DNA of 64,000 bases, taken from positions 62,001 to 126,000 of the forward strand of contig CANKXX010000004.1 of NCBI GenBank assembly GCA_947487835.1. Reading direction: 5' to 3'. Source of the stretch: an uncultured Microbacteriaceae bacterium (lineage in GTDB: Bacteria; Actinomycetota; Actinomycetes; Actinomycetales; Microbacteriaceae). The translations under genes were made by a program, and so were the position numbers. Each line of letters starts with the position of its first letter. Position 1 is the first letter of the stretch. Shown piece by piece: positions 43,213 to 51,649 of this stretch. Under the pieces are notes generated by a model. It did not search any database. It saw nothing but the letters and a program-made list of their open reading frames with translations, and was not told the DNA's origin.

Positions 43213-44340
43213 GTGCAGGAGTTCCCGTTCGACGACCTTCGGCGGCATCCCGACGTGGAGGCGGAGAACCTCTTCGCGGTCGACGCGACCGACCGGTACC
43301 TGCTCGACGAGGCGGCTCCCCTGCTGGCCGCAGCGGTGCCCGGCGACGTGACGGTGATCAACGACCACTACGGCGCACTCGCCCTCGGTGCCGCGGGGCA
43401 GCACGGGCTCACCGGGATCCGGGCGAACCAGGACGCGCTCACCGGCGAGCTGGCCTTGCTCGCGAACGCCGAGCGACTCGGCCTGGGCGACCGGGTGTCC
43501 GTGCACGCCCTCTCCCCCGAGCTCGTGAGCGGCGCACGGATCGTGCTGCTGCAGCTGCCCAAGAGCCTCGACGCGCTCGAGGAGATCGTGCAGGTCGTCG
43601 CCCGGCACGCGCATCCCGACGTCGTCGTGCTCGCCGGCGGCCGGGTGAAGCACCTGACGCGGGCCATGAACGGCGTGCTCGAGTCCTGCTTCTCCGACGT
43701 GGCGGCGACGCTCGCGCGGCAGAAGTCGCGCCTGCTCGTCGCGCGTGGAGTGCGGGACGAGCTGCCGCAGAATCGCTTCCCCGTCCGGCGCACGGTGCCC
43801 GACCTCGGCCTGGAGGTCTCCGCCCACGGCGCCGTCTTCGGCGGCACCGCCCTCGACCTCGGCACCCGCTTCCTGCTCGGGTTCCAGGACCGGATGCTGC
43901 CCGACGCCGCTCACGCCATCGACCTCGGCTGCGGCACGGGCATCCTCGCGGCGTTCCTCGCCCGCGCACGGCCGGAGCTGCGGGTGACTGCGACCGACCA
44001 ATCGAGCGCGGCCGCCGAGTCGGCGGCGGAGACGATGGCGCTCAACGGCCTGTCGGACCGGGTGAGCGTGATGCGCGACGACGCGATGACGCAACTCGCG
44101 GACGGCAGCGCCGACCTCATCGTCTGCAATCCGCCGTTCCACATCGGCACCTCCGTGCACACGGGACCGGCGCTCAGGCTCTTCGAGGCGGCGGGCCGCG
44201 TGCTCCGACCCGGCGGCGAGCTCTGGACGGTCTTCAACACTCCGCTCGGCTACCAGGGCCCGCTGCGGTCGACGGTGGGCCCCACGGAGATCGCCGGCCG
44301 CAACGCCAAGTTCACCGTCGCGGTGTCCCGCAGGGCCTGA
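43213..44340 (+). CDS. RlmG/RsmC-like class I methyltransferase
   Basis: 375 aa with duplicated Rossmann halves. The N-terminal half is degenerate; the C-terminal half has the SAM motif AIDLGCGTGILAAFLA (about 235-250) and the base-flipping NPPFH motif (about 310), as in rRNA guanine-N2 methyltransferases RsmC/RlmG. A GTG at 43213 is seven bases after GGAGG; the adjacent GTG 43210 is a possible alternative. rRNA is the likely target but which guanine is not shown. Confidence 0.88.
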   Translation: MQEFPFDDLRRHPDVEAENLFAVDATDRYLLDEAAPLLAAAVPGDVTVINDHYGALALGAAGQHGLTGIRANQDALTGELALLANAERLGLGDRVSVHALSPELVSGARIVLLQLPKSLDALEEIVQVVARHAHPDVVVLAGGRVKHLTRAMNGVLESCFSDVAATLARQKSRLLVARGVRDELPQNRFPVRRTVPDLGLEVSAHGAVFGGTALDLGTRFLLGFQDRMLPDAAHAIDLGCGTGILAAFLARARPELRVTATDQSSAAAESAAETMALNGLSDRVSVMRDDAMTQLADGSADLIVCNPPFHIGTSVHTGPALRLFEAAGRVLRPGGELWTVFNTPLGYQGPLRSTVGPTEIAGRNAKFTVAVSRRA

Positions 44341-44375
44341 CCCGGCCGGAGCCACCGCTGCCGGCACGCCGAGCC

Positions 44376-44420
44376 GGCGGCCTACTGCTCGGCGGCCTAC
44401 TTCTCGGGGGGCTACTCCTC
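44376..44420. repeat. 15-bp tandem repeat with in-frame stops, three copies
   Basis: Three 15-base copies (44376-44390, 44391-44405, 44406-44420) of GGCGGCCTACTGCTC type cover the end of the amidohydrolase gene. Each unit has CTA in the same frame, so on the minus strand the gene has its TAG stop in the first unit met and two reserve stops beyond. Confidence 0.8.
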
Positions 44421-45326
44421 GGTGGGTTGGGCCGAGGATTCCGCAGCCGCGGCTTCCGCCGCGGCCGACGCTGCCGCAAGCCGGCGATCGTCGAGGCGGT
44501 AGAACGCGTAGGCCGTGTCGGACAGGATTGCCGCGCGCTCGTCGGGCGCGAGCTCGTCGATCAGCTCGGACAGCCCCTCCCACACCCGGTCGTAGCCGCC
44601 GGCGGTGATGGACACCGGCCAGTCGCCGCCGTACATCAGCCGGTCGGGTCCGAACACCTCGAGCGCCCGGTCGAAGAAGGGGCGGATGGCGTCGACCGAC
44701 CACGACTCCGGACCGCCGACCGTGCCGTACAGCCCGGAGATCTTGGCGTAGACGAGCGGGTTGCGGGCGGCCTGCTCGATGAGGGTCCACCAGGGCTCAC
44801 GATCGTCCCCGCCGATCGGCGGCTTCGAGAGGTGGTCGATCACGATGCGCATGCCGGGGTGACGCCGGGCGATCGTGGTCGCGTGCTCGAGGTGCCGGGG
44901 CAGCACGGAGACCAGGTCGAAGGAGAGCCCCGCGCGCTGGACGGCGGTGAGGCCCTGGTTCACGTCCGGGCGCAGGAGCCAGTCCGGGTCGGGCAGGTCG
45001 TGGATGAGGGTGCGCACGCCCACGACGATCCGCGCGCCGCGCAGCTCGGCCAGGCGCTCAGCGACGCGGGCGGGATCCGCGAGCGGGGCGTAGGCGACGA
45101 CGCCCACGACCTCGGGACAGCGCTGCGCCGTCTCGAGCATGAGATCGGTGTCCTCGTCGTTGTCCGCCGCCTGCACGAGCACGGACGCGGTGATGCCGGC
45201 TCGCCGCAGCGCGTCCCGCGACTCCTCGAAGGCGAAGGTGCGGTCGATGGGCGCCAGCTCCGGCCCCAGCCAGTCGTAGGCGGCCCGGTCCCGGTCCCAG
45301 ACGTGCTGATGGGCGTCGATGATCAC
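44412..45326 (-). CDS. Amidohydrolase-2 family lactonase
   Basis: 304 aa TIM-barrel metal hydrolase. MIIDAHQHVWDRD holds the HxH metal motif; VVGVRTLIH, IVIDHLSKPP (His), and LMYGGDWPVS (Asp) are typical of sugar-acid lactonases (L-fuconolactonase/L-rhamnonolactonase group). It ends in an Ala/Glu tail. Start GTG at 45326 (reads as Met). Downstream of the 634-aa protein and SDR in what looks like a three-gene operon, where it would open the lactone made by the dehydrogenase. Substrate is inferred. Confidence 0.85.
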   Translation of the reverse strand: MIIDAHQHVWDRDRAAYDWLGPELAPIDRTFAFEESRDALRRAGITASVLVQAADNDEDTDLMLETAQRCPEVVGVVAYAPLADPARVAERLAELRGARIVVGVRTLIHDLPDPDWLLRPDVNQGLTAVQRAGLSFDLVSVLPRHLEHATTIARRHPGMRIVIDHLSKPPIGGDDREPWWTLIEQAARNPLVYAKISGLYGTVGGPESWSVDAIRPFFDRALEVFGPDRLMYGGDWPVSITAGGYDRVWEGLSELIDELAPDERAAILSDTAYAFYRLDDRRLAAASAAAEAAAAESSAQPTEE

Positions 45327-45417
45327 GTGCGTTCCTTCCCGTCCCCGTCGACGAGTGCGACCGAATCCAGTACGAATGCTAGGCGCAGCAGGACGGCCGG
45401 GTCGGACCAGCGCGCCG

Positions 45418-47322
45418 CTAGCCCGGCACCCGGGCGATGCCGTACGCCGCGACCGTCACCGGAGTGTCCGGCACGCCGGGCGCCTCGATCGCGACGGTGA
45501 TGTCGTCCGGGGTGAGGTTGGCGAGCAGCACCTCGGCGGCGCCGTCCCGGTTCGCGGCGACGAGCCACAGTCCCGGCGGGACCGGCCCCTCCGGCTCGAG
45601 GGCGGGCCGACCCGCGAGCGCGTGCAGCCCGGCGAGCGCGGTCGCGACCGGAAACGGTCGCCCGTCCGCTTCGGCGAGGCCCCGCGGACCCCACTCCTCG
45701 AAGTAGGTGATTCCGGCGACGCCGGGGACGGCGAGGGCCGAGGCGCTCGCCACGGCCCAGGCGGCGAGCGCCGCGGACTCCTGCCGGGCGTCGGTCGCGC
45801 CGGGCACGTGCTCGGCGCCGTAGCCTCCGTCGACGTCGTCGACGTCGTCCGTGTCGCCCCCGGCCGGACCCGACGTGGCGACGGCGTTGAAGCGGGACCG
45901 CAGAGTGACGGGACCGACGTGCACCGGCCTGCCCCCCGCGATGCGCACCGCGTTCTCGGCGACGAGCCGCTGCTGAGGCAGGGACTCCACGACCTGGGCG
46001 CGTTCGCGGGCGTGCATCTGCGGCGTGACGCTGAAGGTGAGGGCCGGGATGTCGCCGGGGAGGTCCTGATGCCTGCGGTTGAGCTCGGTGAAGTGCGAGC
46101 GCGCTCCCCCGACCAGCTCGGCCGCGATGCCTCGGGCGTGCACGCCGCGGACCAGGGCCGCCCAGAGGGCGGACTCGCTGACGTGCGAGCGCGGCGAGAA
46201 GACGCCCAGACGGGCGACCGGCAGACCGGCGAGCGCGTCCAGCACGGCGTCGACCTCGTCGTCGATTGCCGCGACGACGCGCGCGTCCAACGGGCGGCCG
46301 TCGGCGTCGTGTGCCGCGCGGCGGAGGGCGGCTCGCCAGTTCGGCGCGGCGGCCTCGAGCTCCACGAGCAGGGCGTCGCCTACGGTGGTCAGCCCCGCGG
46401 GCCGCGACCCCGCGGCCGTGGAGGCGCCGACCGCGATCGACGGGAGCGGGCGGCCCGCCGGCACGAGCCGCAGGCGCGCGGGGGTCGGATCGGGTGCTGC
46501 GACGGACGCCGCACCGAGCGCATCCTCGGTGTGGCAGCGCAGGGTGAGCGACTGCTCCACCACGGTGCCCGCGGTCACCAGCACCGGGAACGGGAGAGTC
46601 AGCGGGGTGCTGTAGGTCTTGTACGAGGCGTCGGTCCAGTTGCGCTGATCCTCCATCTCGAAGACGTCGCCGGCGAAGGCCAGGTCGACGCGCACGCCCC
46701 CGGCACGCCAGGCGAGCGAGGCGATGTCCATGGCGGGCTGGTGCGGGGCGATCTCGACCGGGAACGAGGTCGACGTGCTGCGCCCGGACGGCGACGTCAC
46801 CTCCAGCGGGGCGCCGGCGGCCGCGGGCGGATGCAGCACGACCAGCCCGAGCCTGTTGCGCTCGAAGTCCGTGTGCGAGACCGCGGAGAAGCGGACGGAA
46901 AGCTCATCGCCGGGCTCGTTCGTCCCGGCCTGGTTCGTCGCGGCCTCGTTCGTCCCGCCCGGAGTCGCGGTCAGCGACAGGGTGCCCTCGATGTCCGCGC
47001 CGAGGCCGGTCATGCGCAGGTCCACGTCGACGCCGGCGTCGGACTCCCGCACGGCGACCACGGTCGTCGGCACCGTGTTCCAGTCCCGATCGCGGGCCAC
47101 GGCCCGCACGCTCCGCAGCACGAGCTCGCCGTCGTAACGGATGTCCGCCAGCTCGTCGCCGCGCCGCTCGAGCGACCAGCGGCCGCTCGACCAGACCCGC
47201 GGCTCCGGCTCGGAGTCGGCCCACGCCCGCTCGGCGATGCGATGGACGCGCAGGGCGTCCTCCTGGGCGGTTCCGGTGCGCTCGCCGGTGCCGGTGCCGT
47301 CGATCCCAGCCGCGTCGGTCAC
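45418..47322 (-). CDS. Large beta/TIM/beta protein (candidate apionate-lactonase-like)
   Basis: 634 aa, no motif that fixes function. Layout: N-terminal beta-rich region (about 30-290, WSLERRGDELADIRYDGELVLRSVRAVARDRDW), a middle part with TIM-barrel-like repeats (about 340-540, RLGVFSPRSHVSESALWAALV, LTFSVTPQMHARE, GITYFEEWGPRG) and a small beta C-terminus. D-apionate lactonases have a similar three-domain plan, and dehydrogenase plus lactonase genes flank it, but this assignment is tentative; a glycosidase-like role is also possible. GTG at 47322 overlaps the SDR stop (GTGA). Confidence 0.6.
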   Translation of the reverse strand: MTDAAGIDGTGTGERTGTAQEDALRVHRIAERAWADSEPEPRVWSSGRWSLERRGDELADIRYDGELVLRSVRAVARDRDWNTVPTTVVAVRESDAGVDVDLRMTGLGADIEGTLSLTATPGGTNEAATNQAGTNEPGDELSVRFSAVSHTDFERNRLGLVVLHPPAAAGAPLEVTSPSGRSTSTSFPVEIAPHQPAMDIASLAWRAGGVRVDLAFAGDVFEMEDQRNWTDASYKTYSTPLTLPFPVLVTAGTVVEQSLTLRCHTEDALGAASVAAPDPTPARLRLVPAGRPLPSIAVGASTAAGSRPAGLTTVGDALLVELEAAAPNWRAALRRAAHDADGRPLDARVVAAIDDEVDAVLDALAGLPVARLGVFSPRSHVSESALWAALVRGVHARGIAAELVGGARSHFTELNRRHQDLPGDIPALTFSVTPQMHARERAQVVESLPQQRLVAENAVRIAGGRPVHVGPVTLRSRFNAVATSGPAGGDTDDVDDVDGGYGAEHVPGATDARQESAALAAWAVASASALAVPGVAGITYFEEWGPRGLAEADGRPFPVATALAGLHALAGRPALEPEGPVPPGLWLVAANRDGAAEVLLANLTPDDITVAIEAPGVPDTPVTVAAYGIARVPG

Positions 47323-48074
47323 AGGGTCGTCATCCCCCCGTCGACCGCGAAGAGGGCGCCCGTGGCGAACGCGCCCTCGTCGCTCGCGAGGTAGACCATG
47401 ATGCCCTCGACGTCCGCCGGAGCGCCGGGGCGGCCGAGCGGGATGCGGCCGATGATGCCCGCGCGCGACTCCGGGTCGGTCGTGATGGTGGTCACGAGCG
47501 TCGTCTCCGTGTAGGCGGGGACGACGGTGTTCACGCGGATGTTCTGGGGCGCGTACGCGGCCGCGGCCGTCCTCGCCATGCCGTGGATGCCCGCCTTCGA
47601 GGAGCTGTAGGCGGTGAAGTCGGCGCCCTCGCCGTTGATGCCGGTCGGGCTGCCGGTGAGGATGATGGACCCGCCCGAGCCCTCGAGCATGGCCCGCACG
47701 GCGTGCTTGACGGTGAGGAAGGTGCCGGTGAGGTTGATGTCGATGGTGCGGCGCCACGCCTCGAGCGACAGATCCGCGATCTTGGCGTCCTGGCCGAACA
47801 GTTGCACGCCCGCGTTGGCGACGACGACGTCCGGGCTCCAGCCCGCGTCCTTCAGCTCGGCGAAGGCCGCCTCGACGCTCGCCTCGTCGGAGATGTCCAT
47901 CTCGACCGCGCGGCCCTGCTCGACGGCGGACGCGGCATCCGCTGCGCCCTCCGCGTTGCGGTCGGCATAGACGACCCGCGCGCCCTCCGCGGCGAAGCGG
48001 TCGGCAACCCCGCGGCCGATGCCGGTCGCGGCGCCGGTCACGAGTGCGGTCTTTCCCTGGAGTCGATCCGTCAT
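47319..48074 (-). CDS. SDR family oxidoreductase
   Basis: 251-aa classical short-chain dehydrogenase: cofactor motif VTGAATGIGRGVA (about 12-24), VVVANAGVQ, catalytic Ser/Tyr/Lys in ILTGSPTGINGEG and AYSSSKAG, and the PG-like RIPLGRPGAPADVEGIMVYL tail. The Asp at the end of strand 2 (YADRN) suggests NAD rather than NADP. AGGAGAACC stands six bases before ATG 48074. First gene of the sugar-oxidation operon. Confidence 0.9.
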   Translation of the reverse strand: MTDRLQGKTALVTGAATGIGRGVADRFAAEGARVVYADRNAEGAADAASAVEQGRAVEMDISDEASVEAAFAELKDAGWSPDVVVANAGVQLFGQDAKIADLSLEAWRRTIDINLTGTFLTVKHAVRAMLEGSGGSIILTGSPTGINGEGADFTAYSSSKAGIHGMARTAAAAYAPQNIRVNTVVPAYTETTLVTTITTDPESRAGIIGRIPLGRPGAPADVEGIMVYLASDEGAFATGALFAVDGGMTTL

Positions 48075-48252
48075 TGGTTCTCCTGTGTTCGTCGTCGAAG
48101 GTGAGCCCACTGTACTGGTCAACCGGTTGCCCGCGCCTCCCCGAAGCAGCGCTGATCCCGTTGCGCCGGGAGGATGCTGCCGGTCGTCGCGGTCCGCTGG
48201 AACGGCGGGCGGCGGAGGGAGCAGACTACGAGGACACCACGGGAGGTCGGCG

Positions 48253-49263
48253 ATGGCGGAGTCCACGAAGCGAGCGGCGAAGTCGAGCAGTCCGGCGACC
48301 GAGATCCCGGTCGGCTCGCGAGTCGTGCGGGTCAGCAACCCGGACCGCGTGTACTTCCCCGCCCGGGGCGAGACGAAGCTGGACCTCGTCAACTACTACC
48401 TGTCCGTGGGCGACGGCATCGTGAACTCCCTGCGCGAGCGGCCCTGCATGATGCACCGCTACCCCACCGGGGTCGCCGGGGAGAAGGTGCACCAGAAGCG
48501 GCTGCCCATGGGCGCGCCGCCGTGGATGGAGACCGTGCGGGTCTTCTTCCCCCGCTACAAGCGCACCGCCGACGAACTGTGCGTCACCGAGCTGGCACAC
48601 GTCATCTGGGCCGTGCAGATGTCGACCGTCGAGTTCCACCCGTGGAACTCGAGGCGCGCGGACACCGAGAAGCCGGACGAGTGGCGCATCGACCTCGACC
48701 CCATGCCCGAGTCGTCGTTCGAGCGGGTGCGCCGGGTGGCGCAGGTCGCGCACGAGGTGCTCGACGAGCTCGGCGCCGTCGGCTGGCCGAAGACCTCGGG
48801 CGGCAGCGGCCTGCACATCTACGTGCGCATCCGCCCGGAGCACGGCTTCGACGATGTGCGCCGGGCGGCCGCGGCCTTCGCGCGCGAGGTCGAGCGGCGC
48901 GTGCCGCAGGACGCGACGACGACGTGGTGGCGACGCGACCGGGATCCCGCAGCCGTGTTCGTCGACTACAACCAGAACACCCGCGACCACACCATCGCTG
49001 CCGCGTACTCCGTGCGCGGCAACCCGGAGGGCACGGTGTCCACGCCTATCACGTGGGCCGAGATCGACGACGTGAACCCGCGGGACCTGACGATCGCGAC
49101 GGTGCCGGCCCGCTTCGCCGCGCTCGGCGACCTGCACGCGGGCATCGACGACGCCGTGTTCGACATCGCCCCGTTGCTGGAGTGGGCCGACCGCGACGAG
49201 CGCGAGGGCGTCGCCCTTCCGGCGCCCGACGAGGAGCCGGCCGCAGAACCCGGCGAGCGCTAG
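48253..49263 (+). CDS. LigD-type polymerase (prim-pol) domain protein
   Basis: 336 aa, only the polymerase domain of the NHEJ enzyme LigD; no ligase or nuclease part. Motifs: SNPDRVYFP, the active-site IDLDP (DxD), TSGGSGLHIYVRI (His), and DYNQNTRDHTIAAAYSVRG near the C-terminus, as in LigD-PolDom (fills gaps and adds ribonucleotides at breaks). ATG 48253. Ku and LigD ligase are not in the window. Confidence 0.92.
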   Translation: MAESTKRAAKSSSPATEIPVGSRVVRVSNPDRVYFPARGETKLDLVNYYLSVGDGIVNSLRERPCMMHRYPTGVAGEKVHQKRLPMGAPPWMETVRVFFPRYKRTADELCVTELAHVIWAVQMSTVEFHPWNSRRADTEKPDEWRIDLDPMPESSFERVRRVAQVAHEVLDELGAVGWPKTSGGSGLHIYVRIRPEHGFDDVRRAAAAFAREVERRVPQDATTTWWRRDRDPAAVFVDYNQNTRDHTIAAAYSVRGNPEGTVSTPITWAEIDDVNPRDLTIATVPARFAALGDLHAGIDDAVFDIAPLLEWADRDEREGVALPAPDEEPAAEPGER

Positions 49264-49288
49264 CGCGAGCCAGCGTGCCCGGCGAGCG

Positions 49289-49972
49289 CTAGGAGTCGGA
49301 CTCGAGGGGCAGGGTCACCCGCAGCAGGCCATCGCCGTCGACCTCCGCGGACGCCGTCTCGTACGAGGTGATGCGCGGCAGCCCGACCGTCGCCTCGCTG
49401 CGATGCCCGCCCACCACGACGACCCGCATCCCGGCCGCGAGTCCCGCCTGGATGCCGGCCTCGGCGTCCTCGAACACGATGGCCTCCTCCGGCGCGACGC
49501 CGAGCGTCCGGGCGGCGAGGAGGTACACGTCGGGCGCGGGCTTGCCGCGGGGCACGTCCTCCGCCGTCACGACGAGCTGGGGCAGGCGGATGCCCGCGCC
49601 CGCCATGCGCGCCACGGCGAGCGGCAGCGTCGCGGACGTGACGAGGGCGTGCGCGGTCAGCGGGAGCGACTCGAGGAACGCGACCGCGCCGGGCACCGCG
49701 AGCGTGGACGGCGCGTGCTCGATCTCGTACGCCGAGAGCTCGGTGACGACGGCCGCGATATCCGTGCCGGGCGGAGCCCAGCGGCGCACGCTGTCCTCGG
49801 CGCGGATGCCGTGGACAGCGGCCAGCAGCACGTCGGCGTCGAGGTCGAAGCGGCGGGCCATGCCGCGCCACGCGGCCTCGACCACCTCCGTGGAGTCGAC
49901 GAGGGTGCCGTCCATGTCGAACAGGAGGGCGCGGGCGGTGAGGGTCTGGGTGTCGGCAGGCATCCCCGCCAT
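49289..49972 (-). CDS. HAD family phosphatase (beta-phosphoglucomutase/sugar phosphatase-like)
   Basis: 227 aa. Motif I LLFDMDGTLVDS (Asp nucleophile), cap region with helices about 25-95, motif II ALVTSATLP, motif III/IV VPRGKPAPDVYLLAA (Lys) and VFEDAEAGIQAGLAAGM. This is the subfamily I HAD arrangement of sugar-phosphate phosphatases. The start may be ATG 49963 instead. Convergent with the LigD-polymerase gene. Confidence 0.92.
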   Translation of the reverse strand: MAGMPADTQTLTARALLFDMDGTLVDSTEVVEAAWRGMARRFDLDADVLLAAVHGIRAEDSVRRWAPPGTDIAAVVTELSAYEIEHAPSTLAVPGAVAFLESLPLTAHALVTSATLPLAVARMAGAGIRLPQLVVTAEDVPRGKPAPDVYLLAARTLGVAPEEAIVFEDAEAGIQAGLAAGMRVVVVGGHRSEATVGLPRITSYETASAEVDGDGLLRVTLPLESDS

Positions 49973-50127
49973 TCTTCCGGCTCCCGGCGGCGGCCGTCAC
50001 CACGACGCCCGCTCCCGTAGCATCTTCGCCGGGGGCCGGGCACGCCGGCGCATGCCCGACGCCGGAGGAGGACGAGACACGTGCGGCGAAGTCGCGTTCT
50101 GTCCGGTGCGCGCGCCGGGGCTGCTCG

Positions 50128-51285
50128 GTGAGCGCGGCAAGCTACCTCGCGTCGGCCACCCCGCTCCGGCTCGCGATGGGCGGCGCGACCGTCGCCATCC
50201 CCATCCTCGCGGTGGAGGAGCTGAACGACGTCGCGCTCGGCGGCCTGCTGGTCGCCGCATCCCTCGCCCCCGCGGTCGTCGCCGCGCCGCTCGTCGGCGC
50301 CGTGCTCGACCGCACGCGCCGGCCGCGCACCATGATGGCCATCGCCGGGGCGGTGTCCGCGCTCGGGCTGGGCCTCGGCGCGCTGCTCGGTCTGATGCCC
50401 ACCGCGCTCGTGGCGCTCGCGCTCTGCGCCGCCGGCGCCGCCGGTCCCTTCTTCATGGGCGGGCTCTCGAGCTTCGTCACCGAGGAGATCCCGGGCGAGC
50501 GCCGCGCATACGCGCTCGACGCCCTCTCCTACAACCTCGGCTCGGTCGGCGGGCCGGCCATCGTGGCCGCCGCCACCGCCCTCGGTTCGGCGCGGATCGC
50601 GATGGTCGCCATGGCCGTCGCCGCGCTGGTCGGCGTGGCGGGCACCCTGGCCACGAGGCTGCGACCCCGGCCCGCCCAGAACCGGTCGATCTGGCGCACG
50701 ATGGGCGCCGGCCTGCGGCACATCGCGTTGCACCGCCCGCTCGCCGTCGTCACGACGTCGGGCACGCTCAGCCAGCTCGGCGGCGGCGCCCTCTCCGTCG
50801 CCGCGGTGGTGCTCGCCCTCGAGCGCGTCGGCGACGCGGACGACGGAGCCCTCCTCGTGTCCGCCTTCGCCATCGGCGGTCTCGTCGGGGCACTCGCGAC
50901 CGCCGCGCGCCCGGGCCGTCTGCGACCGGAGCTGTCGATGGGCCTCGGCTTCGCCGTCATCGGGCTGCTCACGCTCGCCGCGGCGGTCGACTGGGGCTTC
51001 GCCTGGACGCTGGTCCTGATCGGTCTGTCCGGACTGTTCACGGCGTCCAGCTCGGCGGCGATGCTCCTGCTGCGCAAGCAGCAGAGCCCGGCCCCGCTGC
51101 GCGGGCAGGTGTTCACCGTCGGGGCCGGGCTCCGCGCTACAGCCGCCGCGGTGGGCGCCGCGCTGGCCGCCGCCGCGGCGGGACTCGGCGGAACGGTCCT
51201 CATCCTCGGCATCGGCGCGGTCTGGGTGGTGTCGGGGGCGCTGATGGCCGCCTACCCGAGGCGGGCCGAGCCGCTCGACGCCTGA
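50128..51285 (+). CDS. MFS transporter
   Basis: 385-aa membrane protein with about eleven or twelve hydrophobic segments and the motif-A-like loop GAVLDRTRRPRTMM. Rich in Ala and Gly. N-terminal GTG at 50128; there is little between it and the HAD gene. Drug or sugar efflux cannot be distinguished. Confidence 0.85.
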   Translation: MSAASYLASATPLRLAMGGATVAIPILAVEELNDVALGGLLVAASLAPAVVAAPLVGAVLDRTRRPRTMMAIAGAVSALGLGLGALLGLMPTALVALALCAAGAAGPFFMGGLSSFVTEEIPGERRAYALDALSYNLGSVGGPAIVAAATALGSARIAMVAMAVAALVGVAGTLATRLRPRPAQNRSIWRTMGAGLRHIALHRPLAVVTTSGTLSQLGGGALSVAAVVLALERVGDADDGALLVSAFAIGGLVGALATAARPGRLRPELSMGLGFAVIGLLTLAAAVDWGFAWTLVLIGLSGLFTASSSAAMLLLRKQQSPAPLRGQVFTVGAGLRATAAAVGAALAAAAAGLGGTVLILGIGAVWVVSGALMAAYPRRAEPLDA

Positions 51286-51309
51286 GCGCCCTTCCCTCGA
51301 ATCCCGAAC

Positions 51310-51381
51310 GGATCGGTGGATCGCTCGGTGGGACGGCGGATCGGTGGATCGGTCGGTCGGTGGGACGGCGGATCGGTGGAC
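51310..51381. repeat. GGATCGGTGGA-type tandem repeat
   Basis: A run of imperfect units built from GGATCGGTGGATC and GGTGGGACGGC (about 30-40 bases each), two and a half copies, right after the MFS stop codon, as in slippage-grown low-complexity DNA. Part of the 364-bp geneless gap 51286-51649. Confidence 0.75.
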
Positions 51382-51382
51382 T

Positions 51383-51458
51383 CAATTCAGCAGATCCGAG
51401 CCGACACGCCGCCCTGGCGGCCCGGCATCCGGCGTGTCGCGGCGGATCTCCTGAATTG
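51383..51458. repeat. AATTCAG stem-loop element, copy 1
   Basis: A 29-bp left arm (51383-51411, starts CAATTCAG, ends CGACACGCCG) and right arm (51430-51458, starts CGGCGTGTCG, ends CTGAATTG) are nearly perfect inverted repeats around an 18-base loop. Both ends and the core match a second element at 54302-54384. It codes for nothing and lies between the MFS and FGE genes. Confidence 0.85.
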
Positions 51459-51541
51459 CGCGGTCACCCGTCTCAGGTACGCAATACAGGCTCCGCCGCA
51501 GGCCGGATGGAGGCGGGCCGGTGGGTGATCGGGTCCGGCCT

Positions 51542-51607
51542 GTGAGGGAGCCTGTGTTGGGCATCCCCCGGCCCGTGAGGGAGCCTGTGTTGGTCATCCC
51601 CCGGTCC
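51542..51607. repeat. 33-bp tandem repeat, two copies
   Basis: Units at 51542-51574 and 51575-51607 start GTGAGGGAGCCTGTGTTGG and end CATCCCCCGG plus two or three bases; they differ at three positions. They precede the 3' end of the FGE gene. Confidence 0.9.
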
Positions 51608-51649
51608 GCTCCGGCTGACTCAGGTCCCCCCTTAGCCCGGTTCCCCCGC

